DNA of 64,000 nucleotides from Actinacidiphila rubida (GCF_900110255.1 NZ_FODD01000038.1:1-64000), one strand, 5' to 3'; shown: positions 53,834 through 62,986, counted from the first letter of the stretch. Notes: generated from the letters alone by a model not told the origin. A program made the numbers and translations.

Positions 53834-54457
53834 TCAGTCCCGGTAGCCGTTCTCGGCGAGAATCGCGTCGATGCGGGTGCGGTGGGCCTCTTCCCAGGCA
53901 TCGAGGGATTCACCGGCCTCCTTGGCCAGCTTCGCCCGCGCGGCCGACAGCACCTCGTCCCGGCGCGGGGAGGGGACGACGACCACGCCTTCCTCGTCGG
54001 CGACCACGACGTCCCCGGCGTTCACCCGCACGCCGCCGCAGCGGACTTCGACGTTGAGCGGCGACACGGCGGCCTTGATCCCGGGGATCGGGATGACGCC
54101 CCTCGCGAAGACGGGGAAGCCCCGCTCCCGCACCTCGCCGAGGTCGCGGATCACGCCGTCGACGACGAGGGCCGCGATGCCGCGCCGATGAGCGACGGCG
54201 CAGACGTTGCCCCCGGCCACCGCGTAGTCGCTGTCGCCCGCCTCCACGACCAGGACCGCGCCCCGCGGGGCGCGGTGGATGGCGGCATGGAGCATGAGGT
54301 TGTCGCCCGGCGGGCACCGCACGGTGAACGCCGGGCCGGCGACGCGCGGCACGGGCGTCCACAGCGGGCGGATGCCGGCGTCCATGACCTGCCCGCGGTC
54401 GAGGACGTCCGCAAGGGTGGTCGGGGGCAGGTCCTGAAAGTCCGTGGCCGCGTCCAC
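53834..54457 (-). CDS. RraA-family protein (aldolase/regulator fold)
   Basis: 207 residues from GTG 54457 with GGAGG upstream. The swivelling beta/beta/alpha fold of RraA is seen in RVAGPAFTVRCPPGDNLMLHAAI, VLVVEAGDSDYAVAGGNVCAVAHRRG, VVDGVIRDLGEV and VNAGDVVVADEEGVVVVP. The Arg-Asp of GVIRD and downstream Asp are those used for metal-dependent aldolase chemistry (4-hydroxy-4-methyl-2-oxoglutarate aldolase-like). In actinobacteria the actual substrate is mostly unknown. It lies alone between the EF-hand and reductase genes. Confidence 0.87.
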   Translation of the reverse strand: MDAATDFQDLPPTTLADVLDRGQVMDAGIRPLWTPVPRVAGPAFTVRCPPGDNLMLHAAIHRAPRGAVLVVEAGDSDYAVAGGNVCAVAHRRGIAALVVDGVIRDLGEVRERGFPVFARGVIPIPGIKAAVSPLNVEVRCGGVRVNAGDVVVADEEGVVVVPSPRRDEVLSAARAKLAKEAGESLDAWEEAHRTRIDAILAENGYRD

Positions 54458-54593
54458 TGCGCTCCTCCGTTCGGGTCCGCTCCCCCGGTCCAGGGGCGGC
54501 GTCGTCCTGCGATCATGCCGGACGCGGCGGTCGGCACGAGCACGGCAGACCCGATGGGCACGCCCCCCGCGCACCCCGGTGGACCGGCCGGCG

Positions 54594-55991
54594 TCAGGTC
54601 ACCGGCTGCTCGTCCGGCGCGAACAGGGTGTTCAGCCCTTCCGCGAGCAGCGGGTGGGTGAAGATCGCGTTCGCCAGTGCCGTGTACGGCAGGTTGCCGA
54701 GCATGGCGACCTGGATGATCGACATGATCTCGCCGCCTTCGGCGCCGAGGACCGCGGCACCGAGGATCCGGCCGGTGTCCGCGTCGATGACGGCCTTCAT
54801 GAAGCCGCGGGTCTCGCCCGTCTCGATGGCGCGGACGACGGCGCTCATGGGCAGCTTGGCGACGCGCACCGTGCGGTTCTGCTCGGCGGCCTGCCGCTCG
54901 GACATGCCGACCCGGCCGAACTGCGGGTCGATGAACACGGTGTACGGCACGGTCCGGCCGCGGATGCTCGCCTTCTGGCGGCCGAGCAACGTGGCGTGCA
55001 GGACCCGGTAGTCGTCGTAGGAGAGGTGGGTGAACGCCGGGCCGCCCTTGACGTCACCCATGGCGTAGACGCCGGGGACGGACGTCTCCAGGTGCTCGTC
55101 GACCTCGATGAAGCCCCGGTCGTCCAGCCGGATGCCGGCCGCCTCCGGGGCGAGCGCCTCGGTGTTGGGGATGCGGCCGATCGCCGCGAGCACATGGGAG
55201 CCCTCGACCTGCCGCTCGCCGTCGGGCATGGAGACGGTCAGCCGGAGCCCGCCGCCGTCCGTCCGCTCGACGCGTTCGGCCACGGCCGACGTCAGGACGG
55301 TGATCCCCTCGTCGCGGAGGAGTGCGGCGACCGCCTCGGAGACGTCCTCGTCCTCGGGCATGAGCAGGCGGGGCCGGCTCTGGACGATCGTGACCTCGCT
55401 GCCGAACCTGCGGAACATCTGGCCGAACTCCAGGCCGATGTAGCCACCGCCGAGAATGATCAGGTGCTCGGGGAGCTCCCCGAGTTCCATGATCGACGTC
55501 GAGTCCAGCAGGTCGACGTCCCGCGCGCCGCCGATCTCCGGCGGCCTGGGCCTGGTGCCGGTGTCGACGACGATCACCTCGGCGGTCAGCGTGCGAGTGC
55601 CCCCGTCCCTGAGTGCGATCTCGACGGTCCTGGGCCCGGTGAAGCGGGCCTCCCCCTCGATCAGGTCGAGTCCGTCCTGGTCGAGGCGCCCGGCGTAGTT
55701 CTGGCGGGCGCCCGCGACCATCGCCCGCTTGCGCTCGCGCACGGCCGCGAGGTCGACCGACACCGGGCCGATCCGCAGGCCGTACTCCCCCGCGCGTCGC
55801 GCCTGGTATGCCAGGCGCGCGCTCGCGACCATGGTCTTGGTCGGGGTGCACCCGCTGTTCACGCACACGCCGCCGACGGCGCCGCGCTCCACGAGCGCGA
55901 CGCGTTTGCCGGCCTTCGCGAGGTCGACCGGCAGGAACCTCCCGCCCTGGCTCGTGCCGATCACGATCACGTCGTAGCTCTCGTCCGCCAT
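54594..55991 (-). CDS. Class I pyridine nucleotide-disulfide oxidoreductase (mercuric reductase-like)
   Basis: 465 residues from ATG 55991. It starts DESYDVIVIGTSQGGRFLPVDLA, an FAD-binding variant (GxSxGG in place of GxGxxG), followed by the redox pair CVNSGCTPTKT. Further blocks are HLIILGGGYIGLEFGQMF for NAD(P)H, VYAMGDVKGGPAFTHLSYDD for FAD and the C-terminal dimerisation domain with IFTHPLLAEGLNTLF. The C-terminal His-Pro pair is that of the disulfide reductases. It lacks the N-terminal HMA domain and the C-terminal Cys pair of true mercuric reductase, so another substrate is likely. It is monocistronic. Confidence 0.9.
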   Translation of the reverse strand: MADESYDVIVIGTSQGGRFLPVDLAKAGKRVALVERGAVGGVCVNSGCTPTKTMVASARLAYQARRAGEYGLRIGPVSVDLAAVRERKRAMVAGARQNYAGRLDQDGLDLIEGEARFTGPRTVEIALRDGGTRTLTAEVIVVDTGTRPRPPEIGGARDVDLLDSTSIMELGELPEHLIILGGGYIGLEFGQMFRRFGSEVTIVQSRPRLLMPEDEDVSEAVAALLRDEGITVLTSAVAERVERTDGGGLRLTVSMPDGERQVEGSHVLAAIGRIPNTEALAPEAAGIRLDDRGFIEVDEHLETSVPGVYAMGDVKGGPAFTHLSYDDYRVLHATLLGRQKASIRGRTVPYTVFIDPQFGRVGMSERQAAEQNRTVRVAKLPMSAVVRAIETGETRGFMKAVIDADTGRILGAAVLGAEGGEIMSIIQVAMLGNLPYTALANAIFTHPLLAEGLNTLFAPDEQPVT

Positions 55992-56062
55992 GCACGGGAT
56001 CGTAACCCTGCGCACTGACACGCGCACCGAGCGTCACAGCCGGCGCGGGGCGGCCGGGGCGG

Positions 56063-56098
56063 GCCCCGGGGCCAAGGGTTTCTCCCTCGCCCCGGGGC
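56063..56098 (-). terminator. Terminator after the rhamnosidase gene
   Basis: Arms 56063-56072 and 56089-56098 (each GCCCCGGGGC) enclose an inner AGGG/CCCT stem; it lies 17 bp past the stop of the minus-strand gene. Confidence 0.75.
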
Positions 56099-56115
56099 AC
56101 GAACGTTCCCGCGCG

Positions 56116-58374
56116 CTAGAGGTTCTGGGCGTGCAGGACGTGGTGCCCGGCGGTCACGCCGTCGACGTAGACGTACTGGCCGTCGGAGGTGGCCTTCGCG
56201 CTGCCGGCGGCCGCGGAGCCGTCCCAGACCAGGCGCCCGTCGAGCCGGACGCTCACCTTCCTGCCCTGCGTCGGGACGGCGAGCCGGCCCGAGGTGCCGG
56301 CCGGCGCGGTGGCCTGGAGCTGGAAGCCCTGGGCGAGCGCCCGCCAGGAGACGGCGATGTCGCCGTGCGGCGTCGGCACACTGCCCTGCGCCCAGGTCAG
56401 GCCCGCGGGGTGCGGCACGACCGCGTACGCCGCGAAACCCGCTCCCGTCGGCGCCACGCCCAGCACCTGGCCGGTGAGGGTCACCGTCGGGCCGGACGCC
56501 CAGCCGTGGGCGAGGCTGGTGAACTGGCCGATGCCGGGGTCACCGGCGGCGTCGGCCTTCTCCCACCAGGTGCTGCCCGGGTCCTTGGACAGCATGTAAC
56601 CCCAGAAGGAGCGCATCAGCTGGAGCCCGCTCGCCTGGGTGCCGCCCGACGGGTCGGGTACCGCCAGGCGCGCGCTCGCCTCGAATCCGCTGGGCAGCGG
56701 CTCGTACATCGGCCCGATCGCGGACTTCGGCGCGCTCGGCGACACGGTCAGCGCGCCGTGGGTGCTCCAGCTGTTCGCGTGCAGGTAGTCCATGGCCCGC
56801 TGCGCCTGGCCGGCGTCGGCGACGCCGGTGAGCACGGCGGTGGCGTTGGCGTCCTGCGGATAGACGTCCGGGGTCTCGCGGGACAGCCGGTAGGCGCCGG
56901 TCGCGCCGTCCCACAGCTGGTCGTTGACGGCCTTCTTCAGGGCCGTGGACCGGGCGGCGTACGTGGCCGCGTCGCCGGCCAGACCGCGGGCACCGGCCAG
57001 CTCGGCCATCTCGTCGAGGTTCCGGGCGTAGAGCGCGTTGACGTACGTCTCGTGGCCGCAGTCGCTGTAGCCGTAGTGGCCGCAGGAGCCGGCCGCGCCG
57101 AAGGCGATCAGGCCCTGCGGGTCCTGGCCGCGCACCGATTCGAGCCAGGTCATCGCCTTGGTCAGCGACGGCCACCACCGGTCCAGGTAAGCGCGGTCGC
57201 CGGTGTACAGCCAGTGCTGGTAGTGGTTGTACACGAACCAGGTGACGTACTCGCCGTAGGTGCGGATCTCGTCCTCGTTGTGCTGGCCGACCAGGCTCTC
57301 GGCGGGCACGTAGCCGTCGGAGAGCTGCTGCGCGGAGAGCGAGGACAGCGAGTTGTCGACGGCGGCGAGGTCGTCCGTGCTCAGGTAGGTCACGGGGGCC
57401 TGGACGGCGAGGTCGCCCTGCCACACGATGCGGTCGCGCTTCGCGCCGTCGAAGATGACCTCCTGGCCGGGGTCGGCGTACGGCACCTGCGCGTCGGAGT
57501 GGTCCGGTTCGCCCGCCGCATAGGGCCAGCTCTTGGCCGTGCCGGACATCCAGGTGTCCATCTGCACGGTGTAGGCGCCCGCGTACCAGATCTTGTTGAG
57601 CTCGTTGTCACTCGACAGGAACCAGCCCTTGTAGTCGGCGGGGTTCGCCTGCTTCGGGGCCGCGTCGAAGGCGAGGGAGACGCCGTCGACGTCCACCCAC
57701 CCGGGGCCGTCCAGGAAGAGCGTCGCGTAGCGGAAGCCGCCGCGCAGCTGGGCGTCCGTCACGGTGGCGGGCAGCTTCGAGGGGTCGAGGGACAGGGTGT
57801 GGCTGTCGGCGTCGTAGCCGTAGGTGACGCCCGGGTAGCCGGTCCAGATGTTGGCGGTGTCGCATCCGGGCGCGTAGGCGGCCTCGCCGTTGTTGGCCTG
57901 CGGGGTGAGGGCGGCGAACTGCCGGGACTCGCTGAAGCACACGTGCAGGGTGGGTGGCGTCGTCGAGGCCCCGGCGAGGTGGACGCGTATCCGGCCGCCC
58001 ACCTCCTTGCCGAAGTCGAAGGTGAGCAGCGGCGACTGCGTGCGGTCCCCCTTGCTCACCAGGCGCACCGGCCGGCCACCCAGGGCACCCTCGGGGTCGC
58101 CCTGGACGGCGCCGCCGCGCGGGTCGGCGGAGAGCACCGAGACGGGTGCGACGTCGTGGCCGGCGGGCGCGAGCACGTACGGCCGCCAGTCACCGGGGCG
58201 GGGCTGGTATCCGCTGTCCGACCAGGGGCTCGACGCGGGCGTGCCGGGAGCCGCCGCCAGCGCGGCCGGCGACGCCAGTCCCACCGGCACGATCGTGGCG
58301 AGTACCGCGCCGGCCGCGGAGGCCAGGGCGACGGTGCGTCTGCGAGGTCCGGACGAAGTCCTCAACGGCGTCAT
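56116..58374 (-). CDS. Secreted alpha-L-rhamnosidase-like glycoside hydrolase (GH78)
   Basis: 752 residues from ATG 58374; a longer frame reaches 58428. A signal peptide is clear (PRRRTVALASAAGAVLATIVPVG, cleavage near ALA-AP), with consecutive Arg residues that leave Tat export open. The middle holds the GH78 landmarks: GAKRDRIVWQGDL with the acidic catalytic region, NNKIW-like DNELNKIWYAGAY before it, and a six-hairpin barrel (YGEYVTWFVYNHYQHWLYTGDRAYLDRWWPSL). The C-terminal beta domain (PTPHGDIAVSWRA) is also typical. The enzyme should release rhamnose from plant or microbial glycans. A possible operator pair precedes it. Confidence 0.87.
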   Translation of the reverse strand: MTPLRTSSGPRRRTVALASAAGAVLATIVPVGLASPAALAAAPGTPASSPWSDSGYQPRPGDWRPYVLAPAGHDVAPVSVLSADPRGGAVQGDPEGALGGRPVRLVSKGDRTQSPLLTFDFGKEVGGRIRVHLAGASTTPPTLHVCFSESRQFAALTPQANNGEAAYAPGCDTANIWTGYPGVTYGYDADSHTLSLDPSKLPATVTDAQLRGGFRYATLFLDGPGWVDVDGVSLAFDAAPKQANPADYKGWFLSSDNELNKIWYAGAYTVQMDTWMSGTAKSWPYAAGEPDHSDAQVPYADPGQEVIFDGAKRDRIVWQGDLAVQAPVTYLSTDDLAAVDNSLSSLSAQQLSDGYVPAESLVGQHNEDEIRTYGEYVTWFVYNHYQHWLYTGDRAYLDRWWPSLTKAMTWLESVRGQDPQGLIAFGAAGSCGHYGYSDCGHETYVNALYARNLDEMAELAGARGLAGDAATYAARSTALKKAVNDQLWDGATGAYRLSRETPDVYPQDANATAVLTGVADAGQAQRAMDYLHANSWSTHGALTVSPSAPKSAIGPMYEPLPSGFEASARLAVPDPSGGTQASGLQLMRSFWGYMLSKDPGSTWWEKADAAGDPGIGQFTSLAHGWASGPTVTLTGQVLGVAPTGAGFAAYAVVPHPAGLTWAQGSVPTPHGDIAVSWRALAQGFQLQATAPAGTSGRLAVPTQGRKVSVRLDGRLVWDGSAAAGSAKATSDGQYVYVDGVTAGHHVLHAQNL

Positions 58375-58758
58375 CGTCCTCGACGTCCCCGTCGTCCCCA
58401 ACGCTCTCAACGGCCTCAACGTCGTCAACTCCCTTGTCGGGTCCCGTCGGACGGACGGCGCGGCGGCACCAGCCCCTCGGACGGGTCCCGGTGGACGAGG
58501 GATTGGTACGTTTCAATCGCTGCTGCGGCGAGGCTAGCCAGGGCCAGGGATTGAATCAACGTTTCAACCAGGATCGTTCGAACAGACCGTCATATCGGCC
58601 GGATTGGCGGTGTCTTCGCTGCTCAGAAAGGATGTGGCCCCAGAGGTGCGGCAGTTGGCCTCGCCGCGCCGGCGCCGGCCGCGCGTCCGGCCGGGGTCTC
58701 GCCGGGCTCGGACGAGGCACGGCAGAGGGGCGCGCCGGGCTGCCCTTCCCACAACGTT
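58375..58758. other. 384-bp region upstream of the rhamnosidase, with possible operators
   Basis: No coding frame is convincing. The part 58375-58450 is a run of imperfect ACGTC/CAACG repeats that continues the gene's frame without conserved sequence. GATTG-N8-CAATC (58501-58518) and TTGAA-N7-TTCAA (58551-58567) both include ACGTTTCAA and look like LacI-type operator half-sites. The remainder to 58758 holds nothing I can define. Confidence 0.45.
58501..58567. promoter_or_regulatory. Pair of ACGTTTCAA-containing dyads before the rhamnosidase gene
   Basis: GATTG-N8-CAATC at 58501-58518 and TTGAA-N7-TTCAA at 58551-58567 are spaced 50 bp apart. TTGAAACG-type half-sites are typical for LacI-family sugar regulators, which commonly control GH78 genes. 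No LacI gene is in the window. Confidence 0.45.
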
Positions 58759-59439
58759 TCAGGCGAACGGGCCGTGCAGGGCGGCCCATTGCAGGAGCAT
58801 GACGGTCTTGCCGTCGGCGATGCGTCCGTCCCGGACCATGGCCATGGCCTCGGTGAAGGGCAGTTCGAGGACCTCGATGTCCTCCCCCTCCTCTTCCAGC
58901 CCGCCGCCGCTTCCGATGCGGTCGGCCGCGGTGTAGGGGGCGGCGTAGAAGTGCAGCCGTTCGGTGACGGAGCCGGGGCTCATGTAGGCGTCCAGGACGT
59001 GGGTGAGCGGGCCGAGTGCGACGCCGAGTTCCTCGGCGCTCTCGCGCCGGACGGCGGCGCGCGGGTCGTCGCCGTCGAGCAGCCCGGCGGCGGCCTCGAT
59101 CAGCATCCCGTCGGGGTGGTCGTTGACGTAGGCCGGGTAGCGGAACTGGCGGGTGAGCAGCACGCAGCCGCGCGCCGTGTCGTACGGCAGGACGACGGCG
59201 CCGTTGCCGCGGTCGTACGTCTCGCGTTGCTGGGTGGCCCAACGGCCGTCGCGCCGCCGGTAGTCGAAGGTGGTGCGGCGCAGCACGTGCCAGCCGTGCG
59301 AGGTCAGCTCCACGTCGCGGACCACGACGTCCGGGTTGCGGTCGAGATCGCGCCCGGCCCGGTCGAGGCCGGTGCGGCCGCGGTGGTCGGGGGTGTCGAC
59401 GCCGGGTCGGGCGGTGGTGTGCGGGGTGGTGTCGGTCAT
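58759..59439 (-). CDS. NUDIX hydrolase (ADP-ribose/GDP-mannose pyrophosphatase-like)
   Basis: 226 residues from ATG 59439. The Nudix box is GLLDGDDPRAAVRRESAEELGV, in which REsAEELG holds the metal Glu residues; the first Glu of the box is Asp. LLTRQFRYPAYV and DGMLIEAAAGLL upstream fit the ADPRase/NudK subgroup. It hydrolyses nucleoside diphosphates linked to another group. It is divergent from the DeoR gene, 49 bp away, and may be controlled by it. Confidence 0.88.
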   Translation of the reverse strand: MTDTTPHTTARPGVDTPDHRGRTGLDRAGRDLDRNPDVVVRDVELTSHGWHVLRRTTFDYRRRDGRWATQQRETYDRGNGAVVLPYDTARGCVLLTRQFRYPAYVNDHPDGMLIEAAAGLLDGDDPRAAVRRESAEELGVALGPLTHVLDAYMSPGSVTERLHFYAAPYTAADRIGSGGGLEEEGEDIEVLELPFTEAMAMVRDGRIADGKTVMLLQWAALHGPFA

Positions 59440-59488
59440 GGCGCGCTACGATACATGCAGAAACGTGCAAGAACGCGAAGGAGTACGC

Positions 59489-60247
59489 ATGCTGGCCGCC
59501 GAACGGCGCGATCACCTGCTGGACATGCTCGCCCGCCAGGGCAAGATCGTCGCCAAGGACGTCGCCGCCGAACTGGGCATCTCCGAGGACAGCGTGCGCC
59601 GCGACCTGCGCGAACTCGCCGCCGAGGGGTTGTGCCAGCGGGTCTACGGCGGGGCGCTCCCCGCCTCCCCCGCGGTCGCCGACTACGCGGCCCGGCAGAG
59701 CGTCACGCCGGACGGCAAGCGCAGGGTCGCGGCCGTGGCGGCCGGCCTCGTGCGACCTGGCAGTGCCCTGATCCTCGACGGCGGCACCACGGCGCTCGCC
59801 ACCGCCCGCGCCCTTCCGCCGGACCTCGACTGCACGGTGATCACCCACAGCCCCACCGTCGCCGTCGCGCTCGTCGAGCACCCTCGGGCCGAGGTCATCC
59901 TGCTGGGCGGGCGTCTCTTCAAGCACTCGGCGGTCACCTGCGGGGCGGCCGCGGTCGAGGCCGCGCAGGCCGTCTCGGCCGACCTGTGCCTGCTCGGCGT
60001 CGCCGGCGTCCATCCCGACGCGGGGCTGACGACGGGCGACGCGGAGGAGGCCGCGATGAAGCGGGCGCTGGCCGCGCGGTCCGCGGAGACCTACGTCCTG
60101 GCCTCGTCGGAGAAGATCGGCACCGCCTCCCGGTTCCGCGTGCTGCCCTGGGAGGAGATCACCGGCCTCGTCACGGACGCCGGCCCCGGGCACCCCGTCG
60201 TCCGGGCCGTCACGTCCCGCGGCGTGCAGGTGCTCCAGGCGGGCTGA
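59489..60247 (+). CDS. DeoR-family transcriptional regulator
   Basis: 252 residues from ATG 59489, with AAGGAG at 59478-59483. The N-terminal helix-turn-helix is VAKDVAAELGISEDSVRRDLRELAAEGLCQRVYGGAL, the DeoR signature. The C-terminal sugar-phosphate domain (DeoRC) has ILDGGTTALATARAL, TVITHSPTVAVAL, LLGGRL and LLGVAGVHPDAGLT. It should bind a phosphorylated sugar and repress nearby genes. Imperfect direct repeats (TGCAGAA, TGCAAGAA) lie just before its start, in the 49-bp space shared with the NUDIX gene. Confidence 0.92.
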   Translation: MLAAERRDHLLDMLARQGKIVAKDVAAELGISEDSVRRDLRELAAEGLCQRVYGGALPASPAVADYAARQSVTPDGKRRVAAVAAGLVRPGSALILDGGTTALATARALPPDLDCTVITHSPTVAVALVEHPRAEVILLGGRLFKHSAVTCGAAAVEAAQAVSADLCLLGVAGVHPDAGLTTGDAEEAAMKRALAARSAETYVLASSEKIGTASRFRVLPWEEITGLVTDAGPGHPVVRAVTSRGVQVLQAG

Positions 60248-60371
60248 CGGCCCCACCGCGCCGGACGGACTCGGCGCGGCACGTGTCGCGCGCGATCCGG
60301 ATCCCGCGCCTCACGACGGGCGCGCCGAACGGGGGCCGGTGCCTGATCAACGGGTTTGCTACGGTTCGCCG

Positions 60372-60944
60372 ATGGCCCTGCGTCACGCGGTGATGGCCGC
60401 GCTACTGGAGGGCGAGGCCTCCGGGTACGACCTCGCCAAGGGATTCGACGCGTCGATCGCGAACTTCTGGATGGCCGCGCCCCAGCAGCTGTACCGGGAG
60501 CTCGACCGGATGGAGGCCGACGGGCTCGTCAGAGCCCGCGTCGTGGAGCAGGAACGGCGGCCCAACAAGCGGCTGTTCTCCCTGACGGAGGCCGGCCGGG
60601 AGGCGGTGCGCGCGTACGTCGCGGAACCGCCCGGCAGGCCGACCGCGATCCGGGACGAACTGCTCGTCAAGGTCCAGTGCGCCGACGTCGGCGACACCGG
60701 CGCGGTGCGTTCGGCGATCGCCGAGCGCGTGCGGTGGGCCGAGGCGAAGGTGGCGCGCTACGAGCGGCTCCGGGCACGGCTGCTGGACGGGCGCACCGAG
60801 GACGCGTACCTCGCGGAGGCCGACCGGATCGGGCCGTACCTGACGCTCCTGCGCGGCATCTCCTTCGAGCAGGAGACCGTCCGCTGGGGCGGCGTCGCGC
60901 TGCGCGCGCTGGAACGCCGCGAGGCCGCGGCCGCCGGACGGTAG
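60372..60944 (+). CDS. PadR-family transcriptional regulator
   Basis: 190 residues from ATG 60372. TACGGT at 60360-60365 lies six bases before the ATG, so the mRNA is probably leaderless. The winged helix is LRHAVMAALLEGEASGYDLAKGF, then QLYRELDRMEADGLVRARVVEQERRPNKRLFSLTEAGREAV, the PadR hallmark. The C-terminal coiled-coil domain (WAEAKVARYERLRARL) is the PadR/Vir_act_alpha_C type. A target gene is not obvious; the downstream genes are on the other strand. Confidence 0.9.
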   Translation: MALRHAVMAALLEGEASGYDLAKGFDASIANFWMAAPQQLYRELDRMEADGLVRARVVEQERRPNKRLFSLTEAGREAVRAYVAEPPGRPTAIRDELLVKVQCADVGDTGAVRSAIAERVRWAEAKVARYERLRARLLDGRTEDAYLAEADRIGPYLTLLRGISFEQETVRWGGVALRALERREAAAAGR

Positions 60945-60974
60945 TGCGGACGCTCCGGCGGAGGCGTCAGCGGC

Positions 60975-61376
60975 TCACGACGTGACGCCTTCCGCCGCCT
61001 CCCTGGCGATCCGGGGGAACTCGGCGCCCATGGCCTCGGAGAGCGCCTGGGCCGCGGACAGCGGCCGGACCATCACGGTGAAGTCGTCGATCCTGCCGTC
61101 CTCCGCGAAGTGCAGGAAGTCGCAGCCCTGGATCCGGAGGTCGCCCACCCGGGCGGTGAAGACGAGGGCGTGGTCGCGGCCGCCCGTGTCGGCGATCTCG
61201 CGGACGTAGGTGAAGTCCTCGAAGACGCGCAGCACCCCGCGCAGGATCGCCGCCGTGATCGCCTTGCCCGCGTACGGCTTGTGGGCCACGGGGCTGGTGA
61301 ACACGACGTCGTCGGCGAGCAGCGCCTCGACGGCGGAGGCGTCGCGGTTCTCGACCGCCTGACGGAACGGGTGCAT
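60975..61376 (-). CDS. SnoaL/NTF2-like protein
   Basis: 133 residues from ATG 61376. The chain MHPFRQAVENRDASAVEALLADDVVFTSPV and KAITAAILRGVLRVFEDFTYVREI, then CDFLHFAEDGRIDDFTVMVRPL, is the cone-shaped alpha+beta NTF2 fold. Members can be small isomerases or lack known activity. It is single and convergent with the PadR gene. The longer frame that runs to 62924 on this strand is a shadow. Confidence 0.88.
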   Translation of the reverse strand: MHPFRQAVENRDASAVEALLADDVVFTSPVAHKPYAGKAITAAILRGVLRVFEDFTYVREIADTGGRDHALVFTARVGDLRIQGCDFLHFAEDGRIDDFTVMVRPLSAAQALSEAMGAEFPRIAREAAEGVTS

Positions 61377-61551
61377 GTCCTCGGGCCTCTCGCGATACTC
61401 AACAAATTGACTAGGTAGGTCGGAGGGTAGACGAGGGCCGGTGAGGTGTCGAGGTCCGGCGCGGCGGGTGAGAACGGGCGACCGGGTACGTGCTCGCCCG
61501 GCCGGCCGGGCGCCCGGCCGCGCCGCGCCGGAGCCGTACCCCTGACCTGGG

Positions 61552-62388
61552 ATGCTGGCCGACATGAGCGAGTTTCGGTCCGCGGGTGTCGTCGGTCTCG
61601 GGCGCATGGGCCTGGCCCTGGCCACGGGGTTCGGGCAGGCACTCCCGCCCGGGCGGGTCGTCGGGGCCGGCCGGTCCGCGGACAGCGTCGCGCGGTTCCG
61701 GGAGGCCGTGCCGGGTGCGGCCGTCGCGCCGCTCGCGGAGCTGCCCGGGCGGACGAACCTGATCGTGCTGTGCACGCGGAACGTCGATCTGCCCGGTGTC
61801 CTGGGCGAGTTGGGGCCCGGCCTCACCGACCGGCACGTCGTGGTCACGATCGACAACGGGCTGCTCCTGCGGGCACTGGCCGAGGCCGTCCCGGGGCCGG
61901 TGGCCAAGCTGATCCCGAGCGCCGGCAACCAGGTCGGTGCCGGGGCGACGCTCCTCGTCCCGGGCCCACGCCTCACCGCCGGGGCGACGGCCGACCTGCT
62001 CGACCTGCTGCGGTCCTTCTCGAACCCGTTCGTGATCGACGAGGAGCAGGGACGTGCGGCGACCGACCTCGCGTCGTGCGGGCCGGCGCTGCTGGCCGGA
62101 GCGGCGAGGGCGATGCTCGATGCCCAGCAGGAGCGCGCGGCGCCGCTCGCGCGGGCCCTCGCGGAACAGCTCGTGGCGCAGAGCCTGCACGCCGTGAGCC
62201 GGCTGATGGGCGACGGCGCGGACCTGGACGAGATCGTGCGCCGCGTCGCCGTTCCCGGCGGCAACACGGCGGCCGGCCTCCAGGCCGCGCAGGGCGACCT
62301 GGTCGCCGCGTGGCGCGCCGCGTTCGCGGCGACGGCGGAGAACGAGCGCTCCAGGCCGGTCCCGCGGCTCGCGGCCCGCGGGGAGTGA
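61552..62388 (+). CDS. NAD(P)-binding pyrroline-5-carboxylate reductase-like protein
   Basis: 278 residues from ATG 61552; ATG 61564 is an equally plausible start. The N-terminal GVVGLGRMGLALATGF is the dinucleotide loop, VVGAGRSADSVARF the second strand, and IDNGLLLRALAEAVPGPVAKLIPSAGNQVGAGAT is the P5CR/F420 oxidoreductase-like middle. The C-terminal half is helical (LSASCGPA-like LASCGPALLAGAARAML), as in ProC. The canonical ProC signature near the C terminus appears only in part (VAVPGGNTAAGL), so it may not be the biosynthetic enzyme. It is a single gene. Confidence 0.82.
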   Translation: MLADMSEFRSAGVVGLGRMGLALATGFGQALPPGRVVGAGRSADSVARFREAVPGAAVAPLAELPGRTNLIVLCTRNVDLPGVLGELGPGLTDRHVVVTIDNGLLLRALAEAVPGPVAKLIPSAGNQVGAGATLLVPGPRLTAGATADLLDLLRSFSNPFVIDEEQGRAATDLASCGPALLAGAARAMLDAQQERAAPLARALAEQLVAQSLHAVSRLMGDGADLDEIVRRVAVPGGNTAAGLQAAQGDLVAAWRAAFAATAENERSRPVPRLAARGE

Positions 62389-62494
62389 CGGCGGGTCCGT
62401 GCCGACGACCGGTCGCGTCGCACCACATCCCCCCGTCGCGTCACGTCGGGCGACCGGGCGCGGGGGCCGCGTCCCGGGGCGGGGCGAGACCGGC

Positions 62495-62838
62495 TCAGGC
62501 GCCGCCGCGCCCTTCGTCCCGCACGTGCGCACGGGCGTGGGCCTCGGCGAACTCCCAGACCACCGGCAGCAGTTCCGCGGGGGTCTCGACGTGGGGCATC
62601 TGGCCGGTGCCGGGCAGCAGCCGGAACTCCGCGTCCGGGACGGCCCGGCCGTAGTCGGCGTCCACGACGCGGTCGCTCTCGCCCCACGCCACGAGAGTCG
62701 GCTCGCCACCTTGGCGAGGCGGTCGGCAAGCATGGGGTCGCCCATCGCGGCAGGCCCCGAATACACCCGCAGCGCCGCCCGGTTGCCGGCGGGCACGGCC
62801 GTCTGTGCGTCGGTGAGCGTGCTCGGGTCGAAGGACGG
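62495..62838 (-). pseudogene. Decayed alpha/beta hydrolase (C-terminal remnant with frameshift)
   Basis: Two minus-strand frames together read as the end of an alpha/beta hydrolase: WPSFDPSTLTDAQTAV and LADRLAKVA in one frame (62838 to about 62705), then EPTLVAWGESDRVV, LLPGTGQMPHVETP and the final helix in another (about 62702 to 62495). The join between the frames needs a one-base change near 62700-62710. The first two thirds of the enzyme, with the nucleophile Ser, are missing, and the upstream frame has a TGA. The catalytic His position (GTGQMPHV) reads Gln-Met. A sequencing error could explain the frameshift but not the lost N terminus. Confidence 0.75.
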
Positions 62839-62958
62839 CCAGGACCCTCACCGAGGCCGCGGTCCGGGCGATCGGCCGACCCGGAGACCGCCACCTGGAA
62901 AATCGCTGCCCCCCTCCGCCCCATACCGTCGCTACCGTGATCGCGATTCCACTGGAAT

Positions 62959-62986
62959 TACCAATGGTACGATTGATTCGATACCA
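62959..62986. promoter_or_regulatory. TACCA/TGGTA operator before the NmrA-type gene
   Basis: TACCAATGGTA (62959-62969) is a perfect palindrome, and a third TACCA lies at 62982-62986. HxlR-type regulators often use such sites in front of NmrA-type reductase genes. It lies 25-52 bp before the gene. Confidence 0.6.

Noticed and set aside
60975..62924. A 649-codon minus-strand frame covering the SnoaL gene and the P5CR-like gene
   Set aside because: Only the last 133 codons look like protein (SnoaL fold). The rest is antisense to a Rossmann gene and low complexity.
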